A DNA stretch of 64,000 nt, from assembly GCA_958413895.1 (NCBI GenBank), contig CATYVQ010000004.1:62001-126000 (forward strand), given 5' to 3'. The position numbers and the translations under genes are program-made. Shown here piece after piece: positions 17,176 to 24,760 of the stretch. The notes beneath the pieces are model-generated. The model saw only the letters and a program-made list of their open reading frames with translations, was not told the DNA's origin and ran no database searches. Each line of letters opens with the position of its first letter. Position 1 is the first letter of the stretch. The DNA is from an uncultured Collinsella sp. (lineage in GTDB: Bacteria > Actinomycetota > Coriobacteriia > Coriobacteriales > Coriobacteriaceae).

Positions 17176-18695
17176 TGGTCCCTCCTTCCCTGGTACATCG
17201 CCGCCTCGAGCACGTGGTCCTGCGTCACCTGCTCGCTCTCGGCGACATCTGCGATCGTGCGCGCAATGCGAACAAGGCGCACGATGCCACGCCCTGTGAG
17301 ATGCGTGCGCTTAGACAGGCCGAGCACACACTTCTCCGCCGCATCATCGAGCTCAAAGGTCGAAACGACGCCGTCAATGGACCGAGTCTCGTCATCCTCG
17401 GCCTCGGCATCCGCATCGTCCATGCGGGATTCGCGCCAAGCGCGAAAGGCGCGACCGCGCACAACGTAGTCACGTAACTCGGCCGACGACATGCCCTCCG
17501 CACCCTCGATAATCACTTGAGGGTCGGGACGGGTCACATCGATCATCATGTCGATACGGTCGGCCAAAGGACCGCGCAGTTTAGACCGATAGCGCTCGAC
17601 CATCGCCGCCGAGCAGCGACACGGCACCTCGCGATCGCCCAAAAAGCCGCAGGGGCAGGGATTGCTCGCAGCCAGCAGCTGAAAGCGCGACGGGAAGGTA
17701 AAAGCCCCGTCGACGCGTACGATCCTCACGTAGCCGCGCTCGATGGGCTGACGCAGCGTCTGCAGCACGCCAGTGGGAAACTCGGCAAGCTCGTCCAAAA
17801 AGAGCACGCCGCCATGAGCAAGGCTGATCTCACCCGGGTGCACCGGGCGCCCGCCGCCGATAAGGCCTGCGGTCGAAATACTGTGGTGGGGACTGCGGAA
17901 GGGGCGGTGCCCCGCCAACAAGCCATCAATGTTCTCACCCAAAACCGAATGGATGCACAGTGCCTCCTGCTGATCCTCAACGGAAAGCTCGGGCAGGATG
18001 CCGGTCATACGGCGTGCGAGCATCGTCTTGCCCGATCCCGGAGACCCGATCATGAGCAAGCCGAGTTCTCCTGCCGCCGCAAGCGCCATGCCGCGTTTAG
18101 CGACTTCCTGCCCCAGCACGTCTGCATAGTCGAGCTCGGGCTCAAAGGTCGCCTCGACACCCTCGGAATCCAAGTAGTGCCGTGCGGCATCGCCCATGCC
18201 ATGAGCAAGCTGAGACAGATGGTCGATAAAGCCGCAATCTACGCCCGCGAGTGGCACATGCTGGTCGGACCTGCCGGCGATAAAAGACAGCCCCATGTCG
18301 CGAGCCAATAGCTGAAACGCCACCTCGCCCTTGACGGGAAGCACCGTACCGTCCAGACCAAGCTCACCTGCGATAAGGCAGCGATCGAGGTTGTCACGGG
18401 GAATCTGCTCATCGGCCGCTAGAACCGCGATGGCGATGGGCAGGTCAAAGCCGCTACCGGTCTTGCGGATATCGCCGGGTGCCAGGTTAACGGTAATGCC
18501 CGAGCGCGGGATCTCGAACCCGGCGGAGCGCATCGCGCAGCGAATACGACCGCGTGACTCCATCACCTCCATACTCGGAATGCCGAGCATCTGGATGCCC
18601 GGAACGCCACCGGCAAGCGAGACCTCGACCGTGACGTGAATCGCCTCGACGCCGCGGATGCAGGCCGCGTGAACGGCAAACGTCTCGAACGCCAT
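17172..18695 (-). CDS. comM: ComM/YifB-family Mg-chelatase-like AAA+ ATPase
   Basis: ComM is a hexameric branch-migration helicase that helps integrate transformed DNA. The protein has an N-terminal Lon-protease-like domain (VEVSLAGGVPGIQMLGIPSM; TVNLAPGDIRKTGSGFDLP) and an AAA+ core. The Walker A is GSPGSGKTMLARRM, the Walker B region is GGVLFLDELAEF, and the C-terminus is Mg-chelatase-like (RAYHRILRVARTIAD-like GRGIVRLVRIARTIADVAES). The ATG at 18695 overlaps the yraN stop by one base (TGATG) and gives 507 aa, matching E. coli ComM (506). The frame stays open 66 codons further, but that stretch overlaps yraN. Confidence 0.94.
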   Translation of the reverse strand: MAFETFAVHAACIRGVEAIHVTVEVSLAGGVPGIQMLGIPSMEVMESRGRIRCAMRSAGFEIPRSGITVNLAPGDIRKTGSGFDLPIAIAVLAADEQIPRDNLDRCLIAGELGLDGTVLPVKGEVAFQLLARDMGLSFIAGRSDQHVPLAGVDCGFIDHLSQLAHGMGDAARHYLDSEGVEATFEPELDYADVLGQEVAKRGMALAAAGELGLLMIGSPGSGKTMLARRMTGILPELSVEDQQEALCIHSVLGENIDGLLAGHRPFRSPHHSISTAGLIGGGRPVHPGEISLAHGGVLFLDELAEFPTGVLQTLRQPIERGYVRIVRVDGAFTFPSRFQLLAASNPCPCGFLGDREVPCRCSAAMVERYRSKLRGPLADRIDMMIDVTRPDPQVIIEGAEGMSSAELRDYVVRGRAFRAWRESRMDDADAEAEDDETRSIDGVVSTFELDDAAEKCVLGLSKRTHLTGRGIVRLVRIARTIADVAESEQVTQDHVLEAAMYQGRRDQ

Positions 18696-19180
18696 CACGA
18701 CACCTGCCAATCGAACGCGTTGTACTGATGCTCGATCTCGGCGATATGCCCGCCGCGGATGGTGACACCCACAGCATCGAAGCGAATCGCCTTGAGCGGA
18801 TAATGCTCCATGAGATAGCAACTTGCGATGCGGCGGTAGCGGCGTTGCTTTTGGGCGTCCACGGCCTCCTCGGGAAAGACCCGCGTGGTGCAATCCAGCG
18901 AAACGCGTCTGGTCTTGACCTCGGCCATCACCACGACATCGTCGAGCTCATCGAGCAGCACCAGATCGGCCTCGCCCTCGGTGCAACGATAGCCCTGCTC
19001 CAGCAAGGTGTAGCCGCGCTCGTTAAAGTAGTCGATGGTGATCAGCTCGCCCAGCATGCCTAGCTCGCGGGGACTGAGTCCCTTGATAAACTCGGGCGTC
19101 ATCGCCCCGGAGTCGAGCTCGCCGTTTTCCCAACGCTCCTTGAGCTGCTGCGTCTTGCTCTTTTTGCTTGCGGCACTCAT
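18695..19180 (-). CDS. yraN: UPF0102 (YraN) family endonuclease-like protein
   Basis: A 161-residue protein of the YraN family, with a Holliday-junction-resolvase-like nuclease fold of uncertain function. GMLGELITIDYFNERGY gives the conserved Glu helix, and EGEADLVLLDE followed by VVVMAEVKTRR forms the E-x-D...E-x-K active-site pattern of the PD-(D/E)XK clan. The first 35 residues are a polar extension. ATG 19180 has AAAGGAG five to six bases upstream; the longer open frame upstream has no support. It sits in the conserved rnhB-yraN-comM-dprA series. Confidence 0.88.
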   Translation of the reverse strand: MSAASKKSKTQQLKERWENGELDSGAMTPEFIKGLSPRELGMLGELITIDYFNERGYTLLEQGYRCTEGEADLVLLDELDDVVVMAEVKTRRVSLDCTTRVFPEEAVDAQKQRRYRRIASCYLMEHYPLKAIRFDAVGVTIRGGHIAEIEHQYNAFDWQVS

Positions 19181-19278
19181 GGGGTCTCCTTTCCCGCACA
19201 CTGCATTGCCCCGATGATGAGGGCACCTTTCATGCGGGTAAGTACCGGAAGCAAACCAAAAGCTGACCAAATGCCGTC

Positions 19279-19320
19279 AAAAAACGGGCCGTACGCAACA
19301 ATGGTGTTGCATACGGCCCG
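19279..19320 (-). terminator. Terminator after rnhB
   Basis: CGGGCCGTACGCAAC (19285-19299) pairs with GTTGCATACGGCCCG (19306-19320) with a single mismatch; on the minus strand TTTTTTG follows. It separates rnhB from yraN, so the yraN-comM-dprA-trmFO-xer group probably has its own promoter. Confidence 0.85.
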
Positions 19321-19369
19321 CTACCAGCAGGTTTATAAAACCCCAGAGGTCCATGTCTCCACAATTGGC

Positions 19370-20158
19370 CTAGAAAAGGCGCTCAGTCTGCAGAAAGTTT
19401 CCGCAAAAGCTCACGCGGTGCAGCGGACAAAGTCCATGTTTGCGAATGGCCTCGATGTGCTCGGGGCTCGCATAGCCCTTCGACTCGGCCAGATGGTACT
19501 CGGGATACTCGGCGTCGTACTCGACCATCATCTCGTCACGCGTGACCTTGGCCATGATGGACGCCGCGGCGATGCAGGCGATCTTGGCATCGCCCTTCAC
19601 CACATCGCGCTCGTTAGGAACGGCGCCCAAGGGGTTGCCATCCATAAGCACGCAATCGGGCTCGAGCCCCGTATCGGCCACGGCGCCCGCAACGGCGGTA
19701 CGGATAGCACGGGCCATGCCCATCTCATCGATATCCTTAGGCGCGATATGGCAAAAACCGATCGCCGTCGCCACCTCGGCAATCTTCACTGAGAGCAACT
19801 CGCGGCGCGCCGGCGTGAGCTTTTTGGAATCGTTGATGCCCCAGACGCACGGCTCCATAGGAAGGCAGACAGCGCATACCGTCAAAGGACCGGCCACCGA
19901 TCCGCGACCCACCTCGTCGACACCAACGACCACTCCATCGCCGCCAAGCTCATGCATAAGCTCGTACATGTCATTGACGCGCTCGCGCTCGGCAAGCTCT
20001 TTGGCATGGCGTTTGAGGGCGCGTTCGCAAGCCTTGATCACCTGCTGGCGCGGGTCCTCGCGATAATGCTCCACGAGGGCGGGAATCTCCTCAAACGTGG
20101 CGCTCGCCAACTCACCGGCAACCTGCGATGCCGAAACCGAGCTCGTCATGTTGGCCAT
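19370..20158 (-). CDS. rnhB: Ribonuclease HII
   Basis: Removes misincorporated ribonucleotides and RNA primers from DNA. The catalytic DEDD set is visible: GVDEVGRGSVAGPL (Asp-Glu), the later VLMDGNPLG Asp and the YPEYHLAESKGYAS block. The central KGDAKIACIAAASIMAKVTRD is typical. An N-terminal extension of about 75 charged residues is like that of Firmicute RNase HII proteins. The start at ATG 20158 has AAGGAGG seven bases upstream, and an ATG six codons earlier has no binding site. The gene follows rplS as in many Gram-positive genomes, with a terminator between them. Confidence 0.95.
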   Translation of the reverse strand: MANMTSSVSASQVAGELASATFEEIPALVEHYREDPRQQVIKACERALKRHAKELAERERVNDMYELMHELGGDGVVVGVDEVGRGSVAGPLTVCAVCLPMEPCVWGINDSKKLTPARRELLSVKIAEVATAIGFCHIAPKDIDEMGMARAIRTAVAGAVADTGLEPDCVLMDGNPLGAVPNERDVVKGDAKIACIAAASIMAKVTRDEMMVEYDAEYPEYHLAESKGYASPEHIEAIRKHGLCPLHRVSFCGNFLQTERLF

Positions 20159-20185
20159 ACCAGGCCCTCCTTGCATGCAAATCAG

Positions 20186-20217
20186 ATAAAAAGAAGGGCC
20201 ACCCGAAGGTGACCCTT
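20186..20217 (-). terminator. Terminator after rplS
   Basis: AAGGGTCACC-TTCG-GGTGGCCCTT on the minus strand (20217-20194), a 10-bp stem with one G-U pair and a UUCG tetraloop, followed by CTTTTTATC. A textbook intrinsic terminator. Confidence 0.9.
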
Positions 20218-20251
20218 GTGTCCAAACGAGTGGACAGACGCTGCGATCTTC

Positions 20252-20593
20252 TTAGCGCTTCTCGGGGATGCGAGCAGCCTTGCCCACCTTGTCGCGGAGG
20301 TAGTACAGCTTGGCGCGACGGACGCGACCATGACGAACGACCTCGAGCTTGGCGATCTTGGGGCTGTGAAGCGGGAAGGTACGCTCAACACCGACACCGA
20401 AGGACATCTTGCGGACGGTGAAGGTCTCGCGGGCACCGGCGCCGGCCATGCGGATGACGTCGCCCTGGAAGACCTGGATGCGCTCGCGGTCGCCTTCCTT
20501 AATGCGGTAGTGAACCTTGACGTTGTCGGCGACGCGAACCTGAGGAATGTCCTCGCGGATCTGCTGACGCTCGATTGCGCGGATGTAATCCAT
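20252..20593 (-). CDS. rplS: 50S ribosomal protein L19
   Basis: Ribosomal protein at the 30S-50S interface. The 113 residues carry KVHYRIKEGDRERIQVFQGD, RETFTVRKMSFGVGVERTFP and the C-terminal RRAKLYYLRDKVGKAARI. ATG 20593 has AAGGA seven bases upstream; a TTG two codons earlier is less likely. It has its own promoter and terminator, so it is monocistronic. That is unusual, because rplS normally follows trmD, which here lies 8 kb away. Confidence 0.97.
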   Translation of the reverse strand: MDYIRAIERQQIREDIPQVRVADNVKVHYRIKEGDRERIQVFQGDVIRMAGAGARETFTVRKMSFGVGVERTFPLHSPKIAKLEVVRHGRVRRAKLYYLRDKVGKAARIPEKR

Positions 20594-20617
20594 GTGCAAT
20601 TCCTTACTCTTCTAGAG

Positions 20618-20641
20618 GTGCCGTACCACCATGGCCGGCAC
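20618..20641 (-). promoter_or_regulatory. Hairpin in the rplS leader
   Basis: GTGCCG and CGGCAC (outer arms of 20641-20618, minus strand) enclose a 12-base segment that contains the palindrome CCATGG-like GCCATGGT. It lies in the roughly 60-base leader between the predicted promoter and the rplS ribosome-binding site. It could be an L19 autoregulatory element, but that is only inferred from position. Confidence 0.35.
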
Positions 20642-20662
20642 GTAGTTGAACAAACGTATTCG

Positions 20663-20690
20663 AGTATACACGCGCGGGTTTCTGCTGCAA
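20663..20690 (-). promoter_or_regulatory. Predicted rplS promoter
   Basis: TTGCAG (20690-20685), a 16-base spacer and TATACT (20668-20663) on the minus strand, about 70 bases before the rplS start. Confidence 0.6.
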
Positions 20691-20736
20691 GAACAATTTT
20701 TTACGCAGACAAAAAGACAAAACCCGCACATGATAA

Positions 20737-20764
20737 CCGCCCGTCTCACAAATGAGACGGGCGG
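20737..20764 (-). terminator. Hairpin downstream of ppdK
   Basis: A perfect 12-bp stem CCGCCCGTCTCA / TGAGACGGGCGG (20737-20748 with 20753-20764) with a 4-base loop. It lies 40 bases beyond the ppdK stop. The flank on the minus strand is only mildly T-rich, so termination efficiency is uncertain. Confidence 0.65.
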
Positions 20765-20803
20765 CATGAAGGGGGGCTACACTAGGCGTCTACGCCCAAA
20801 ACG

Positions 20804-23554
20804 TTAGGCGGGACGCTTGGCCTCGAGCTTGGCCTGGGCGGCAGCCAAGCGCGCGAGGGGCACGCGGTAGGGCGAGCAGGACACGTAGTCCACGTCGGCC
20901 ACGTTAAACAGGCCCTTGATGGACTTGGGGTCGCCGCCGTGCTCACCGCACACGCCAAAGTGCATGTCGGGGTTGGTGGCACGGCCCTTCTCGACGGCCA
21001 TGCGTACCAGCTCGAGTACTGCCGTATCGATGGTCTCGAAGGGGTTGTCCTTCAGAATCTTCTTATGCATGTACAGCGGGATGAACTTAGCCTCGGCGTC
21101 GTCACGCGAGAAACCGAAGGTCGTCTGGGTGAGGTCGTTGGTGCCAAAGCAGAAGAAGTCGGCATGGTGGGCGATCTCGTCAGCGACCATGCAGGCGCGC
21201 GGCAGCTCGAGCATCGTGCCCACGGGAATATTGAGCTCGACGCCTTCTTCGACGGAAACCTCGGCGATCACGCGCTCGATGACCTCGCGGGTCTGGACAT
21301 GCTCGGCCGTGATGGAAACGAGCGGAACCATGATCTCGGGGCGCGGATCGACGCCCTCCTTGATTAGGCGGGCAGCGGCCGTGGCGACGGCGCGAACCTG
21401 CATGAGCGGCAGATCGCTAAAGACGACGGACAGGCGAACGCCGCGCAGGCCGAGCATCGGGTTGGACTCGATCATGCCGTCGATACGACGCAGGCGGGCG
21501 CGCAGGACGGCAAGCTCTTCCTCGCTGGCGCCGGCGGCTTCCTTCTTGGTGATGGCGACCTCGAGGTCGCGAGGATTATCCAGGAACTCATGAAGCGGCG
21601 GATCGAGCAGGCGGACGACCACATCGCGACCGGACATGGTCTTGAACATCGCCAGGAAGTCCTCGGTCTGAACCTTGAGCAGGTCGGCCAGGGCCTGCTG
21701 CTTCACGGCCTCATCGTCAGACAGGATAAAGCTCTGGATGATGTTCTTACGGTCGCCTAGGAACATGTGCTCGGTGCGGCACAGGCCAATAGCCTCGGCG
21801 CCAAACTCGAGTGCGAGCTCGGCATCCTCGGGATTGTCGGCGTTGACGCGCACATGGTTGGCATGGCCACAGGTCTCGTCCAGACGAATCTCATCGGCCC
21901 AGGACAGGATAGTGTCCAGATCGCCGGTGAGCTCGGCCGAGACCAGATCAACGGCGCCGTCGACGACGATACCCTGGGTACCGTCGATGGAAATGACATC
22001 GCCCTCGCGCAGCACGCGGTCGATGCCCTCGATACGCACGACCTTCTCGGCGGCGTCGATGTGGAAGCGCTCAACGCCGCAGACACAGGGCGTACCCATG
22101 CCGCGGGCGATAACGGCGGCATGGCTCGTCTTGCCACCGTGGCTGGTCAGGATGCCCTCGGCGGCGACCATGCCCTTCAGGTCGTCGGGGTTGGTCTCCC
22201 AACGAACCAGAATGACCTTGTGACCCTCGGCGGAACGCGCGACAGCGTCGTCGCTCGAGAACACGACCTCGCCCACGGCGGCACCGGGGCTGGCATTAAG
22301 ACCGCTGGCGAGAGCCTCGTACTTCTTGGAGGCGTCGAACTGCGGGTGAAGGAGCTGGTCGAGTTGCGCGGGATCGATGCGGCTCACGGCCTCTTCGCGG
22401 GTGATCAGGCCTTCCTCGACCATTTCGATGGCGATGCGCAGGGCGGCGGTGGCGGTGCGCTTGCCCACGCGGGTCTGGAGCATCCAGAGCTTGCCCTGCT
22501 CGATGGTAAACTCGATATCGCACATATCGCGGTAATGATCCTCGAGCGTCAGGAACACGCGCTCGAGCTCCTCACCTGCGGACTCGAGGCCCGGGGTGGT
22601 CTTGAGGTCGGCGATGGGCTCGGTGTTGCGGATACCGGCGACGACGTCCTCGCCCTGGGCATTAACCAAAAAGTCACCGTAGAACTCCTTGGTGCCGTCG
22701 GCCGGATTACGCGTAAAGGCGACGCCTGTCGCAGAGGTCTCGCCCTTGTTGCCAAAGGCCATGGCCTGCACGTTGACGGCGGTGCCGAGCTCGTCGGAGA
22801 TGCCGTGCTGTTTGCGATAGATGCAGGCGCGCTCGTTCATCCAGCTGCCAAAGACGGCCTGGATGGCAAGGCGCAGCTGGAGCTCCGGATCGTGTGGGAA
22901 GACGGGCTTGCCATCGGCGACCTCGAGCTCGGGATACAGGGCGGCATCGACGTTCTCGGAGAAGATGCCCTTAAAGGTCTCGACGAGTTCCTGCAGGTCC
23001 TCGGCCGAAAGCTCGGAATCGACGCGAACGCCGGCGACCAGGCGGGCCTGGGTCAGGGCGTTCTCGAACAGGTCGGCATCGACACCCATGACGACGTTGG
23101 AGAACATCTGGATAAAGCGACGATAGCTATCCCAGGCAAAACGCGGGTTCTGCGTCTGCGCGATGAGGCCCTGGACGGAATCGTCATTGAGGCCCAAGTT
23201 GAGGACCGTGTCCATCATACCGGGCATGGAGAACGGAGCGCCCGAACGAACCGACACGAGCAGCGGATCGGAGGCGTCGCCGAGCTTCTTGCCGCAGCGG
23301 GCCTCGAGGTCCGCCTCGGCGGCAACGATCTCATCGAGTGCGCCCTCGGGCCACACGTTGCCGGCACCGGAGTACTCGACGCAAGTCTGGCAGGTAATGG
23401 TAAAGCCACCGGGAACCGGCAGGCCGATACGGCTCATCTCGGCAAGGTTAGCGCCTTTGCCGCCAAGCACGAAGTTCATGGACTTGTCGCCCTCGGTGAC
23501 ACAGGTGCCCTGGGCGTCGGTTCCAAAACGGTAAACCCTCTTGCAATCGCTCAC
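20804..23554 (-). CDS. ppdK: Pyruvate, phosphate dikinase
   Basis: Interconverts pyruvate, ATP and phosphate with PEP, AMP and pyrophosphate; in anaerobes it serves glycolysis or gluconeogenesis. The N-terminal ATP-grasp domain (GGKGANLAEMSRIGLPVPGG) is followed by the swivelling phosphohistidine domain with GGKTSHAAVIARGMGTPCVCG. The PEP-binding TIM barrel has GLCRTEHMFLGDRK and FGTNDLTQTTFGFSRDD, ending with the FGVCGEHGGDP Cys loop. GTG 23554 is chosen because AGGGGAAG lies six bases upstream, giving 916 aa; another GTG at 23575 is in frame. Its regulator PpsR is encoded just upstream, which supports regulation by threonine phosphorylation. Confidence 0.97.
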   Translation of the reverse strand: MSDCKRVYRFGTDAQGTCVTEGDKSMNFVLGGKGANLAEMSRIGLPVPGGFTITCQTCVEYSGAGNVWPEGALDEIVAAEADLEARCGKKLGDASDPLLVSVRSGAPFSMPGMMDTVLNLGLNDDSVQGLIAQTQNPRFAWDSYRRFIQMFSNVVMGVDADLFENALTQARLVAGVRVDSELSAEDLQELVETFKGIFSENVDAALYPELEVADGKPVFPHDPELQLRLAIQAVFGSWMNERACIYRKQHGISDELGTAVNVQAMAFGNKGETSATGVAFTRNPADGTKEFYGDFLVNAQGEDVVAGIRNTEPIADLKTTPGLESAGEELERVFLTLEDHYRDMCDIEFTIEQGKLWMLQTRVGKRTATAALRIAIEMVEEGLITREEAVSRIDPAQLDQLLHPQFDASKKYEALASGLNASPGAAVGEVVFSSDDAVARSAEGHKVILVRWETNPDDLKGMVAAEGILTSHGGKTSHAAVIARGMGTPCVCGVERFHIDAAEKVVRIEGIDRVLREGDVISIDGTQGIVVDGAVDLVSAELTGDLDTILSWADEIRLDETCGHANHVRVNADNPEDAELALEFGAEAIGLCRTEHMFLGDRKNIIQSFILSDDEAVKQQALADLLKVQTEDFLAMFKTMSGRDVVVRLLDPPLHEFLDNPRDLEVAITKKEAAGASEEELAVLRARLRRIDGMIESNPMLGLRGVRLSVVFSDLPLMQVRAVATAAARLIKEGVDPRPEIMVPLVSITAEHVQTREVIERVIAEVSVEEGVELNIPVGTMLELPRACMVADEIAHHADFFCFGTNDLTQTTFGFSRDDAEAKFIPLYMHKKILKDNPFETIDTAVLELVRMAVEKGRATNPDMHFGVCGEHGGDPKSIKGLFNVADVDYVSCSPYRVPLARLAAAQAKLEAKRPA

Positions 23555-23629
23555 GATACTTCCCCTTCCATGCACTAACGCGCACGACCGTGGTAACGAA
23601 TCGACCCACCGGATGCGGGCCGTGAGGGA

Positions 23630-23658
23630 ACTATACGGCGCGTTTTGGGCAGGCTTGA
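23630..23658 (-). promoter_or_regulatory. Candidate ppdK promoter with a weak -35
   Basis: TATAGT (23635-23630) with a poor -35 TCAAGC (23658-23653) at a 17-base spacing, minus strand. The predicted start is near 23623, 70 bases before ppdK. The weak -35 fits an activator-dependent promoter, with the GGTAAA array lying just upstream. Confidence 0.4.
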
Positions 23659-23676
23659 GCAGAGGATGCGCGGTTT

Positions 23677-23724
23677 GGTAAACGTGCTAAAACTGGCGGT
23701 AAACGGTAGGTAAAGGTGGTTACC
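23677..23724. promoter_or_regulatory. Phased GGTAAA repeat array upstream of ppdK
   Basis: GGTAAACG at 23677, GGTAAACG at 23698 and GGTAAAGG at 23709 are direct repeats spaced 21 and 11 bases, whole helical turns apart. The last forms an inverted pair with TTACC (23720-23724). A further copy in reverse orientation (TTTACC) lies at 23784-23789. The spacing suggests a protein-binding array on one DNA face between ppsR and ppdK. The binding protein is unknown. Confidence 0.4.
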
Positions 23725-23850
23725 TTATGAAGAGACCACTTCAATAAACTTGCAGGTCAAATGCAAGTAATTTGCTAAATCGCTTTACCATTATCGTGCA
23801 TTATTTTTAGTTAGTCTTTTTAGACGGGGCTTTTTAGCTACCCCAATAAG

Positions 23851-24726
23851 CTAGCTTTGTTGGGCTCGACGGGCGGCGCGGCGGGCGCGGGCTTCTTGGA
23901 TTTCCTCCAAGTGGCTGATGATCTCGGAGGCGCTCTCCTCGATGGCCTTGCCGTCGGTACGTACCACAAAGCAGCCTAGGCGCTTCATGAGCGCACGGGC
24001 TTCCTCGAGCTCGCTGTGCACGCTCTCGGGCTCGGCATAGGAGCCGGCAACGGCACGAGCGTAGTCATCGCCCAAGCGGCTATCGCGAATTTCAGAAATC
24101 ACATCGACGGTCGAAATCAGGCCGAACAGGCGCATCGGGTCAACCTCGTAAATCGACTTCGGCGGCTCCATGCCATGGGCCAACGGAACATTGGCAACCT
24201 TGTAGCCCTGATAAGCCAGATACATCGACAGCGGCGTCTTGGACGTGCGCGATACGCCCAGCAGCACGATATCGGCACCCGACAAATCGTCGCAACCGCG
24301 CCCGTCATCGTGCTCAACGAAATATTCCATGGCCTCGATACGATGGAAATAGCGGTCATCGGTCCTGTGAATCACGCCCGCGACGCCTTTGGGCGGCACA
24401 CCGATGAGCGACGATAGCACGGCGAGCGTCGGACCGATCAGGTCGACCGAACGGATATGCAGCATGCCCAGGTAATCGAGCACGCGGGCGCGAAGCGCCG
24501 GATCGACAATGGTGTGAAACACGGCAATATCGCGATGGTCGGCATCGACGCGCGGGCCCACAAACGACTCCACCTGCTCCACCGAGGTCACCTTGGGCAG
24601 GCGCAACAAACGAAAAGTCCCTTCATCAAATTGCCCGGACGCCGCAAGCACCACCTCACAAGCGGTATCGCCGAGCGAGTCGGAGATAACGATAACGGTG
24701 GGACGAGCGGTGACCGGGCAATCCAT
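23851..24726 (-). CDS. ppsR: PPDK regulatory protein (bifunctional kinase/pyrophosphorylase, DUF299)
   Basis: Known members use ADP to phosphorylate, and phosphate to dephosphorylate, a threonine next to the catalytic His of PPDK, switching it off and on. VISDSLGDTACEVV opens the family domain, and GVSRTSKTPLSMYLAYQGYKVANVP carries the P-loop (GVSRTSKTP). Other marks are IHRTDDRYFHRIEAMEYFVEHDDG (in parts) and IRDSRLGDDYA. The 291 aa are slightly longer than average because of an Arg/Ala-rich C-terminal tail. It lies about 300 bases upstream of ppdK and 34 bases downstream of glyS, so it can also be read from the glyQS transcript. Confidence 0.93.
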   Translation of the reverse strand: MDCPVTARPTVIVISDSLGDTACEVVLAASGQFDEGTFRLLRLPKVTSVEQVESFVGPRVDADHRDIAVFHTIVDPALRARVLDYLGMLHIRSVDLIGPTLAVLSSLIGVPPKGVAGVIHRTDDRYFHRIEAMEYFVEHDDGRGCDDLSGADIVLLGVSRTSKTPLSMYLAYQGYKVANVPLAHGMEPPKSIYEVDPMRLFGLISTVDVISEIRDSRLGDDYARAVAGSYAEPESVHSELEEARALMKRLGCFVVRTDGKAIEESASEIISHLEEIQEARARRAARRAQQS

Positions 24727-24760
24727 GCGGGGCTCCTTTTGCGCTTATGCGCAGGCTAGC

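Noticed and set aside
21767..23578. 603-codon plus-strand ORF opposite ppdK
   Set aside because: Antisense to ppdK with no domain of its own.
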